Notes under the pieces: model-generated
Seen by the model: the letters and a program-made list of their open reading frames with translations, nothing else
Told to the model about the DNA's origin: nothing
The model's database searches: none
DNA from: CAYGTO01 sp964352815
GTDB lineage: Bacteria > Pseudomonadota > Alphaproteobacteria > Rickettsiales > UBA3002
DNA length: 64,000 nucleotides
Reading direction: 5' to 3'
Assembly (NCBI GenBank): GCA_964352815.1
Contig: CAYGTO010000009.1
Span: forward strand, 1-64,000
In this document: positions 57,824 to 64,000 of the stretch, in pieces
Position numbering within the stretch: position 1 is the first letter of the stretch
How the letters are laid out: each line of letters opens with the position of its first letter
Translations under genes and position numbers: made by a program

Positions 57824-58723
57824 ATGACACACTCTGTTCAGGTATTAATCGGACCGACCGCAAGCGGTAAAACGGCATACGCGCTTACTTTAGCAGCTCA
57901 ACAAGACCTCGTCATTATCAATATGGATGCGATGCAAATGTACGCGGATCTGCGGATCATCACCGCGCGGCCGACGCCAGAAGAGGAAGCGCAAGCCGAG
58001 CACCGGCTTTATGGCGTGCTGGAGGCAACGGTGCATGGCAATGCGGCGCTGTGGTGTGAGCTGGCAGCGCAGGAAATACAGCGCGCAGGGGAGTTAGGAA
58101 AGCACCCGCTGCTTGTGGGCGGCACGGGCATGTATTTGAAATGCTTGATGGAAGGGCTGCCGAAAATCCCAGCAATTTCTGAAGCGGTGAAGGCGCAGGT
58201 GGCGGCAATGGATAATCTGCATGAATCATTACAAGCATATGACCCTGCCATGGCGCAGCAGCTCGAACCCGGGGACTTTCAGCGTATTCAGCGCGCGCTG
58301 GAGGTGAAGCTGGAAACTGGCCGCAGCCTATCAGAGTGGCATGATGACCCGGTCACGCCGTTTTTCCCTGACGCTGGCTACGATATTACGGCGCTTCTTC
58401 CCCCTCGCGAAGAGGTCTACGCCAAGATTAACGCCCGCTTTGCACAAATGGCAGAAAACGGTGCGATTGAGGAGGTGCGCGAACTTCGTTCGCGGATGAC
58501 CGGAGGGCTAGATAGCCAGATATCCGGTCATCCGTCTATCCGGCCATCCGTCTATCCACTCCTCAAAGCCCATGGCGTCCCCGAAATCCTTGCCTATCTT
58601 GAAGGCACGATGTACCTCGAAGAGGCCATCAGCAAGGCCCAGCAAAACACTCGAAACTACGCCAAACGCCAAATGACCTGGATCCGTAATCAGCTGCCGG
58701 AGGCGAAAAGGGTTGAACATTAG
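57824..58723 (+). CDS. miaA: tRNA dimethylallyltransferase MiaA with a short palindromic insert
   Basis: 299 residues. P-loop VLIGPTASGKTAYAL, NMDAMQMYADLRIITARPT, LLVGGTGMYLKCLMEGL, FQRIQRALEV, and AQQNTRNYAKRQMTWIRNQ. It adds dimethylallyl to A37 of tRNAs reading U-start codons. Around residues 224-245 the usual short link before LLKAHGVPEILAYL is lengthened by repeats (GLDSQISGHPSIRPSVYP). No strong ribosome site is seen; start codon abuts serB. Confidence 0.94.
   Translation: MTHSVQVLIGPTASGKTAYALTLAAQQDLVIINMDAMQMYADLRIITARPTPEEEAQAEHRLYGVLEATVHGNAALWCELAAQEIQRAGELGKHPLLVGGTGMYLKCLMEGLPKIPAISEAVKAQVAAMDNLHESLQAYDPAMAQQLEPGDFQRIQRALEVKLETGRSLSEWHDDPVTPFFPDAGYDITALLPPREEVYAKINARFAQMAENGAIEEVRELRSRMTGGLDSQISGHPSIRPSVYPLLKAHGVPEILAYLEGTMYLEEAISKAQQNTRNYAKRQMTWIRNQLPEAKRVEH
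58494..58557 (+). repeat. Inverted and tandem repeats within miaA
   Basis: GGATGACCGG (58494-58503) and CCGGTCATCC (58524-58533) are perfect 10-bp inverted repeats 20 nt apart. CCGGTCATCCGTCTAT and CCGGCCATCCGTCTAT (58524-58555) form a 16-bp tandem duplication differing at one base. Frame remains open. Confidence 0.75.
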
Positions 58724-58775
58724 GGGTTTAGACTTTAGAAAAGCGTAAAGAGAACACAGCGAGGACAGAAGTCCG

Positions 58776-58850
58776 AGCCCTTTAGTCGGCGAAGCCGTTA
58801 GTTCCATCGCGCGTAACAGAAGTGCAGCGCGGGGAAGAAAAGAAAAAACG
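58776..58850 (+). repeat. Family-A repeat forming the ilvB leader
   Basis: CCCTTTAGTCGGCGAAGCC, GTTAGTTCCATCGCGCGTAA and CAGAAGTGCAGCGCGGGGAAG run to the ilvB ATG at 58851. It matches the ilvE leader. CGGC-GAA-GCCG forms a triloop hairpin. Confidence 0.7.
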
Positions 58851-60620
58851 ATGACTCAAGCCAAACAGATGCTCGGATCAGAAATGGTCGTGAAATCTAT
58901 GCTGGATCAAGGCACGGATGTCGTGTTCGGCTATCCGGGCGGTGCGGTGCTGCCGCTCTATGATGCCATGTTCAAGCAGAACAAGCTGCGTCATATTCTA
59001 GTGCGCCATGAGCAGGCGGCGGTGCATGCGGCGGAGGGCTATGCGCGCTCAACAGGCAAGGTCGGCGCGGTGGTGGTGACTTCAGGCCCGGGCGCAACGA
59101 ACACGGTGACCGGCCTAACCGACGCGCTGATGGACTCGATCCCGCTGGTCTGTGTGACCGGCCAGGTGCCGAGCCATTTGATTGGCACGGACGCGTTCCA
59201 GGAAGCCGATGTGACGGGGATTACCCGCAGCTGCACCAAGCATAATTATCTGGTGACGGATATTAATGATCTTGCGCGGATCATGCATGAGGCATTTTTA
59301 GTCGCGCGGACCGGGCGTCCGGGGCCGGTGCTGGTCGATATTCCAAAGGATATTTTCAATGCCAGCGGCAAATATGAGACGAAAGATGCCAGCAAGCGCA
59401 TTTCGTATCGTCCGATTCCCAAAGCCTCGGCCAAGTCGGTCGAGAAGGCAGTGAACCTGCTCGCGAAGGCGAAAAAGCCGATTTTCTATGTCGGCGGCGG
59501 GGTAATTAATTCCGGGCCGAAAGCGGTGAAGGCGCTGCGCCAGCTGGTGAAGCTGACGGGTTATCCGTGCACCACGACGCTGATGGGGCTGGGCGCCTAT
59601 CCCGGCAATGATAAGCAGTTTTTGGGCATGCTCGGGATGCATGGTTCGCTCGAAGCGAATATGGCGATGCGCCACTGCGATGTGATGATCAATATCGGCG
59701 CACGCTTTGATGACCGGGTGACCGGGCGTCTGGATGGTTTCTCGCCCGATTCAAAAAAGATTCATATCGATGTCGATGCCAGCTCGGTGAATAAGACGGT
59801 GGATGTCGATGTGCCGGTGCTCGGCGATGCTGGTGAGGTGCTTGAGGCCATGGTGAGCTTGCTGAAAAAGCGTCAGGTGGCCGATGCCGCAAAAGCGGCG
59901 CATGCCAAAGCCGTCAAAGGCTGGTGGAAAGAAATTGACGGCTGGCGTGCGAAAGATTCTTTCAAATTTGAGGAAACGAAGAAAAGCATTAAGCCGCAGC
60001 GTGCGCTGCGCGAGCTCTATGCGCAGGTGAAAAAGGAAGATTTCTTTATCACCACCGATGTGGGGCAGCACCAAATGTGGGCGGCGCAGCATGTTCTCTA
60101 TCACGAGCCGAACCGCTGGATGAGTTCCGGCGGGCTGGGTACGATGGGCTATGGCCTTCCCGCCGCGCTCGGCGTACAGGTGGCAAACCCCGGAAAACCG
60201 GTGATTTGCGTGACCGGCGAGGCGTCCTTCATGATGAATATTCAGGAGCTGTCGACGCTGGTGCAATATCGTTTGCCAGTGAAGGTGCTGATCGTGAATA
60301 ACCAATATATGGGCATGGTGCGCCAGTGGCAGGAGATGTTCCATGGCTGCCGTTATAGCGAAAGCTATATGGATTCGCTTCCGGATTTCGTCAAGCTGGC
60401 TGAGGCCTATGGCATGCGTGGCTTGCGCTGTAAAAAGCCGGGCGATCTAAGCAAGACAATTGAGACGATGCTCGCACATGACGGGCCAGTTCTTGCCGAT
60501 ATATGGGTCGATCGCGAAGAAAATGTCTATCCTATGATCCCCGCCGGCGCCGCGCATCACGAGCTTGTCCTCGGCCCGGAAGATGATACGGGCGAGATTT
60601 TGGATGTGAATCGGGTGTAG
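58851..60620 (+). CDS. ilvB: Acetolactate synthase, large subunit
   Basis: 589 residues. TDP enzyme: VVFGYPGGAVLPLYDAM, LVRHEQAAVHAAEGYAR with the catalytic Glu, VVVTSGPGATNTVTGL, RFDDRVTGRLDGF (FAD region), and GEASFMMNIQELSTLVQ ... VNNQYMGMVRQWQEMF (TDP/Mg motif). Makes acetolactate and acetohydroxybutyrate for Val, Leu and Ile. GGGGAAGAAAAG lies before the ATG. Confidence 0.97.
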   Translation: MTQAKQMLGSEMVVKSMLDQGTDVVFGYPGGAVLPLYDAMFKQNKLRHILVRHEQAAVHAAEGYARSTGKVGAVVVTSGPGATNTVTGLTDALMDSIPLVCVTGQVPSHLIGTDAFQEADVTGITRSCTKHNYLVTDINDLARIMHEAFLVARTGRPGPVLVDIPKDIFNASGKYETKDASKRISYRPIPKASAKSVEKAVNLLAKAKKPIFYVGGGVINSGPKAVKALRQLVKLTGYPCTTTLMGLGAYPGNDKQFLGMLGMHGSLEANMAMRHCDVMINIGARFDDRVTGRLDGFSPDSKKIHIDVDASSVNKTVDVDVPVLGDAGEVLEAMVSLLKKRQVADAAKAAHAKAVKGWWKEIDGWRAKDSFKFEETKKSIKPQRALRELYAQVKKEDFFITTDVGQHQMWAAQHVLYHEPNRWMSSGGLGTMGYGLPAALGVQVANPGKPVICVTGEASFMMNIQELSTLVQYRLPVKVLIVNNQYMGMVRQWQEMFHGCRYSESYMDSLPDFVKLAEAYGMRGLRCKKPGDLSKTIETMLAHDGPVLADIWVDREENVYPMIPAGAAHHELVLGPEDDTGEILDVNRV

Positions 60621-60691
60621 CCCGTTTCGCGTTGCACGTTTAGTGTTGCGCGAAAAAACAAACAACGAGAAACTAGTAACGAGCAACGCGA
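60621..60691. repeat. Short inverted repeats in the ilvB-ilvH gap
   Basis: TTTCGCG (60625) and CGCGAAA (60648) pair across 16 nt; CGCGTTGC (60629) also pairs with GCAACGCG (60682). ACGAG-A-AAC-type units repeat between them. The structure overlaps the ilvH start region and could affect ilvH translation. No leader peptide is seen. Confidence 0.5.
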
Positions 60692-61243
60692 ATGACCCAA
60701 GCAGAACCAATCGACATTGTCTATGACATCATCAAAGAGCGGCCGGAAGAGGAGCGGTATATCCTTGCCGTGCTGGTCGATAATGAATTTGGCGCGCTGA
60801 ACCGTGTGGTCGGGTTGTTTTCCGCGCGCGGTTATAACATTGAAGCGTTGACCGTAGCCGAGGTCGATGAGGGCAAATCGCTCTCGCGGATTACGATTGT
60901 CACGCGTGGTTCGCCCAAGACCATCGTTCAGATCATGAATCTGCTGAACCGTATCGTACCGGTCCACAAAGTGCATAATTTGACCGTCGAAGGGCCGCAT
61001 GTGGAACGCGAGCTAGCGCTCATCAAAGTCAAAGGCAAAGGCGAAGACCGCGTCGAAGCGCTGCGTATTGCTGACATTTTCCGTGCGAAATCCGTGGATG
61101 CAACGACCGAAAGCTTTATTTTTGAGATCACTGGCGCGTCTAGCAAGGTCGATGCGTTCATTGACTTAATGCGCCCGGTGGGGCTGGTCGAAATCGCACG
61201 CACCGGGGCGGCCGGTATGGCGCGCGGGAAACGCGGACTGTGA
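60692..61243 (+). CDS. ilvH: Acetolactate synthase, small (regulatory) subunit
   Basis: 183 residues. N-terminal ACT domain (RYILAVLVDNEFGALNRVVGLFSARGYNIEALTVAEVD) and C-terminal regulatory domain (RVEALRIADIFRAKSVDATTESFIFEITGASSKVDAFIDLM). It activates IlvB and gives valine feedback inhibition. Starts 71 nt after ilvB. Confidence 0.96.
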   Translation: MTQAEPIDIVYDIIKERPEEERYILAVLVDNEFGALNRVVGLFSARGYNIEALTVAEVDEGKSLSRITIVTRGSPKTIVQIMNLLNRIVPVHKVHNLTVEGPHVERELALIKVKGKGEDRVEALRIADIFRAKSVDATTESFIFEITGASSKVDAFIDLMRPVGLVEIARTGAAGMARGKRGL

Positions 61244-61245
61244 GT

Positions 61246-61366
61246 TCGTCATACCGCCGAAGGGCGGTATCCAGTTTCTAACCTTATGTTCCTATCGACA
61301 ACATGGATTAGCTTCGCTGGTCTCCGCTTCGCTCCAACTCCGGCCTACGCCGGAATGACAGATTTG
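61246..61366. repeat. Mosaic palindromic repeat between ilvH and ilvC
   Basis: CGTCATACCGCC-GAAG-GGCGGTATCC is followed by TTAGCTTCGCTGGTCTCCGC (also at 3065-3188, minus strand) and CCGGCCTACGCCGG before AATGACAG. Modules from families B and C are joined in one element. The ilvC promoter should lie in 61367-61450. Confidence 0.7.
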
Positions 61367-61454
61367 AGGGGTGACAAGTTCCTTGCGTCTCGCGCATAAG
61401 CTGCTAAAACCTTATCCATTAACGAAAAATACACCTCAGACATAAGGAGCGACC

Positions 61455-62468
61455 ATGCAAGTCTATTACGATAAAGATTGTGATCTAAATATTTTAAAGG
61501 GTAAGAAAGTGACCATTTTGGGTTATGGCAGTCAGGGTCATGCCCATGCGCTGAATTTGAAAGATTCGGGCGTGAGCGATATTACGATTGGTCTGCGTGA
61601 AGGCTCGAGCAGCACGGCGAAAGCGCAGAATGACGGATTTACGGTGAAGCCATCGGCCGAAGCGGTGAAAGATGCCGATGTGGTGATGATCCTGACGCCG
61701 GATGAGTTCCAAGGCGAGCTGTATAAAGAAATGGAGGGCAATTTGAAACAGGGCGTGGCGCTGGCCTTTGCCCATGGCTTCAATGTGCATTTTGACTTCA
61801 TCAAGGTGCGTGATGATATGGATGTGTTCATGACGGCGCCCAAAGGCCCGGGCCATACGGTGCGCAGCGAATATAAAAAGGGCGGCGGTGTGCCATGCCT
61901 GATTGCGGTAGCGCAAGATGCGACCGGCAAAGCGAAAGACATCGCGCTGGCTTGGGCGTCAGGTGTGGGCGGTGGCCGTAGCGGCATCATCGAGACTACC
62001 TTTAAAGATGAGTGTGAGACGGATCTCTTTGGTGAGCAAGCGGTGCTGTGCGGCGGAATTTCCGCGCTGATTAAAGCGGGCTTTGAAACGCTGACCGAAG
62101 CGGGTTATCCCGAAGAAATGGCCTATTTTGAATGTTTGCATGAGACCAAGCTGATCGTGGATCTGCTCTATGAAGGTGGTTTGGCGAATATGCGTTATTC
62201 AATCTCGAACACGGCGGAATTTGGTGACTATGTCACTGGCCCACGCATTGTGACGGCAGAAACCAAAGCGGAGATGAAGCGCGTGCTGGCAGATATTCAG
62301 TCGGGCAAATTTGCGCGTGAATTCGTTGCGGATCGTGCGAGCCAAGGCGCGCATAAGCTTGAGGAATATCGCGAAGCCGAAGCGAAACACCCAATCGAAA
62401 AAGTGGGCGAGAAACTCCGCGCCATGATGCCATGGATCGCGAAGAACAAACTGGTAGATGCAGCCTAA
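61455..62468 (+). CDS. ilvC: Ketol-acid reductoisomerase (class I)
   Basis: 337 residues, the short class I form. NADP motif VTILGYGSQGHAHALNLKDSG, GLREGSSS, MTAPKGPGHTVRSEY, and ETDLFGEQAVLCGGISALIKAGFETL with the Mg-binding acids. Catalyses isomerisation and reduction of acetolactate. AAGGAG upstream of ATG. Overlaps yhcH tail to tail by 4 nt. Confidence 0.97.
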   Translation: MQVYYDKDCDLNILKGKKVTILGYGSQGHAHALNLKDSGVSDITIGLREGSSSTAKAQNDGFTVKPSAEAVKDADVVMILTPDEFQGELYKEMEGNLKQGVALAFAHGFNVHFDFIKVRDDMDVFMTAPKGPGHTVRSEYKKGGGVPCLIAVAQDATGKAKDIALAWASGVGGGRSGIIETTFKDECETDLFGEQAVLCGGISALIKAGFETLTEAGYPEEMAYFECLHETKLIVDLLYEGGLANMRYSISNTAEFGDYVTGPRIVTAETKAEMKRVLADIQSGKFAREFVADRASQGAHKLEEYREAEAKHPIEKVGEKLRAMMPWIAKNKLVDAA

Positions 62469-62923
62469 ACTGGCACTTTCACCACGGCTTTTTTCACGGC
62501 GCTTGGGCCATCTAGCTGAAGGCCGGGCCGGTGCCCATCGCTGGGGTAAAACACGGCAACGCGCTGGCCTGTTAGCGTGAGAGACTGCGTCACGACATTA
62601 TCTGCCCCTGGCATATACAGCCCATAATCATGCTTGTCATGATACGGCGTATGTTCAATGCTCAGCTCAGAAAGCGGGCACCAATCCACCCGCTCCGCGC
62701 CACGAATGACCATCTGAATGTCGATATGTTTGCGGTGCGCTTCGAATTGACGTTCTTCCGCGGGTACCGTGTCATAGGCGTCGATCATCACGAACAAGCC
62801 GCTGCCAATCTCGTGTTTTTCGGTCTCTATCCCAGCGGGTAGATGCTGCAAGAAACGCAAACCCTCGCTCAGCCGCGCATCTAAATTTTTCTCGAGCAGT
62901 GCCTTAACCGTATCAAATATCAT
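62465..62923 (-). CDS. YhcH/YjgK/YiaL-family protein
   Basis: 152 residues. DUF386 cupin family: GLRFLQHLPAGIETEKHEIGSGLFVMI, FEAHRKHIDIQMVIRGAERVDW, VAVFYPSDGHRPGLQLDGPSAVKKAVVKV, with His and Glu residues that bind metal. Family members are linked with sialic acid and other sugar catabolism; no such genes are near, so the role here is open. Confidence 0.9.
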   Translation of the reverse strand: MIFDTVKALLEKNLDARLSEGLRFLQHLPAGIETEKHEIGSGLFVMIDAYDTVPAEERQFEAHRKHIDIQMVIRGAERVDWCPLSELSIEHTPYHDKHDYGLYMPGADNVVTQSLTLTGQRVAVFYPSDGHRPGLQLDGPSAVKKAVVKVPV

Positions 62924-62981
62924 AGCCTATATCCTATGTGTCACTCCTCTCGATACTCTGCCACGTCGCTGCGGGCATGTA

Positions 62982-63027
62982 AATTCACAAAACTGTCATA
63001 CTTTGATTCCTTTGCTCTGCTAATAAT
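62982..63027 (+). promoter_or_regulatory. Weak Pho-box-like promoter of the receiver-like gene
   Basis: AATTCACAAAA, CTGTCATACTT and TGATTCCTTTG follow each other in 11-bp steps from 62982. TAATAAT (63021-63027) lies 21 bp (10+11) after GTCAT, so the helical phase agrees with the other three promoters. Only the middle unit fits well. Confidence 0.45.
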
Positions 63028-63033
63028 TCTGAA

Positions 63034-63528
63034 TTGATTGGCGAGCAAAAAACAGTACTGCTGTGTGGCGCTGATATAGATGGTCTGGAAAAAACCAAGA
63101 ACACATTAGAGAAAGCTGGCTTTAACGTCATACCCGTACTGGCTTATCCGTATGGTTCCGATAAAGTGCAATATGACGCTCTGCAAGAACCTAAATGGGT
63201 TCAACATACGTTTTCTTCTCCGGAAGAATTGCGTGACATCATTGTGGCGTTAGATCTTCCGATCGACTGCATTGTTTCAGATTCCCTGCTAGGCGAAGAT
63301 GCCCCGATAACGGCAAGCTATGTGCTTAGACCTGCGAAGCAGGTATTGGACGTTCCGATAGTGATTTTAACGGAATGTCCTGATGCCTGGATAAGAAACG
63401 CAACCTGCCAGGAAGCGATTGACGCTCTAGGGTCAAAGTGTGCTGTAATACATAAGACTGAGACTGGGGCCGTAATTGAAGGAATTAAGCGTCAGCTAGG
63501 TATGGAAGAAACGCCGCCACTGCCATAG
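63034..63528 (+). CDS. Lone receiver-like protein (divergent response-regulator fold)
   Basis: 164 residues. KTVLLCGADIDGLEKTKNTLEKAGF resembles the first strand and helix of a receiver, with Asp 14/16 as the acid pair. DCIVSDSLLGED has an Asp at the phosphoacceptor place, IVILTECPD has the Thr, and AVIHKT the Lys, so the usual D-T-K set may be kept. No output domain. There is no ATG: the likely start is TTG 63034 without a ribosome site and only ~7 nt from the proposed -10, i.e. possibly leaderless. It stands between ilvC/yhcH and leuA. Confidence 0.55.
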   Translation: MIGEQKTVLLCGADIDGLEKTKNTLEKAGFNVIPVLAYPYGSDKVQYDALQEPKWVQHTFSSPEELRDIIVALDLPIDCIVSDSLLGEDAPITASYVLRPAKQVLDVPIVILTECPDAWIRNATCQEAIDALGSKCAVIHKTETGAVIEGIKRQLGMEETPPLP

Positions 63529-63570
63529 AAATTTCTTGCGAAATCTCTGACACTTGCCTACACCTACGGC

Positions 63571-64000
63571 ATGAACACACAAGACCCACAAAAGCTGATT
63601 ATTTTTGATACCACCCTGCGCGACGGCGAGCAATCGCCGGGCATGTCGATGACGGTGGAGGAAAAGCTGCTGGTTGCGGAACTGCTCGATTCGATGGGCG
63701 TCGATGTGATCGAGGCAGGGTTTGCCATGTCGAGCCAAGGCGATTTTGATTCGATTAAGCAAATTTCTGAGCGTAGTCAGCAGGCGGTGATTTGTTCACT
63801 CGCACGCGGCAAGACCGGTGATATTGAGCGAGCAGCGGAAGCGCTGAAACCCGCCATTCAAAAAGGCCGCGGGCGGATTCATACCTTTATTTCCACCAGC
63901 GATATTCATCTTGAGCATCAATTCAAAATGAGCCGTGAGCAAGTGCTGGATATCATCAAAGACACGGTGAGCCTGGCGCGCAACTATACCGACAATGTTG
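63571..64000 (+). CDS. leuA: 2-isopropylmalate synthase, N-terminal part (continues beyond window)
   Basis: The frame runs from ATG 63571 to the window end (143 residues). LIIFDTTLRDGEQSPGMSM is the HMGL-type signature with the metal-binding Asp. DVIEAGFAMSSQGDFDSIK and RIHTFISTSDIHLEHQFKMS follow, as in LeuA. First committed step of leucine synthesis; fits the ilvBHC genes upstream. No strong ribosome site is visible. Confidence 0.95.
   Translation, partial: MNTQDPQKLIIFDTTLRDGEQSPGMSMTVEEKLLVAELLDSMGVDVIEAGFAMSSQGDFDSIKQISERSQQAVICSLARGKTGDIERAAEALKPAIQKGRGRIHTFISTSDIHLEHQFKMSREQVLDIIKDTVSLARNYTDNV

Noticed and set aside
58494..58557. Tandem repeats in miaA as a CRISPR-like array
   Set aside because: Only two imperfect 16-bp units without spacers, in a coding frame.
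58724..58850. Attenuator leader peptide rich in Leu/Val/Ile before ilvB
   Set aside because: No short open frame with runs of these codons; the region is a repeat shared with the ilvE leader.

Overview
The window looks like chromosome from a free-living alphaproteobacterium of roughly 50% GC. The gene order around 25-33 kb (rho, hemJ, hemE on one strand; the RP001-type PEP synthase regulator, aroE, coaE, dnaQ, secB, Tim44, mltA, smr on the other) is the block that flanks the replication origin in Caulobacter and Rickettsia. Most long genes left of about 26.4 kb read leftward and most right of about 26.7 kb read rightward, as expected if replication starts there. ThyX, a phasin, a class I ilvC and a full set of branched-chain amino acid genes argue against a reduced obligate intracellular genome. 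I cannot name the genus; Rhodospirillales or Micavibrio-like lineages are reasonable guesses.

Layout. 0-2.3 kb: tail of xerC, then a large unknown protein. 2.3-11 kb: a nine-gene leftward operon headed by a response regulator and sensor kinase, followed by a flavin oxidoreductase, DUF1365, a cyclopropane-fatty-acid-synthase-like methylase, a chalcone-isomerase-like protein, an MFS carrier, a DUF3833 lipoprotein and an SDR (membrane lipid modification). 11.2-12.5 kb: icd. 13-22.2 kb: leftward TCA operon mdh-sucC-sucD-sucA-sucB-orf-lpd with an AT-rich unknown gene inside it. 22.3-23.5 kb: second unknown protein. 23.5-26.4 kb: hemE-hemJ-rho. 26.4-26.7 kb: putative oriC. 26.7-34 kb: origin-proximal housekeeping genes and an EnvZ-like kinase. 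34-36.5 kb: phasin, proC, ybjN-like, ubiK. 36.6-47.8 kb: hldD, lgt, a MidA-type methyltransferase, pgeF, ilvE, pgsA, uvrC, folM-like, prs, rplY, pth. 47.9-50.3 kb: a 797-residue unknown protein. 50.4-58.7 kb: thyX, an SH3-like secreted protein, mrp, hflK-hflC-degP, serB, miaA. 58.8-64 kb: ilvB-ilvH-ilvC, yhcH, a lone receiver-like protein and the start of leuA.

The most interesting signal is regulatory. Four genes of unknown function (561, 384, 797 and 164 residues) each carry 11-bp-spaced repeats resembling a PhoB box, set at one helical phase from a -10 hexamer: exactly 10 bp for three of them, 21 bp (10+11) for the fourth. Three of the products are large proteins with several hydrophobic segments and no N-terminal signal peptide. 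This suggests a lineage-specific, PhoB-type regulon of unknown proteins.

The intergenic regions carry several families of small palindromic repeats. One has entered the pgeF reading frame without breaking it, in the manner of Rickettsia palindromic elements, and a smaller palindromic insert lies in miaA. I saw no rRNA, tRNA, CRISPR array or insertion sequence.
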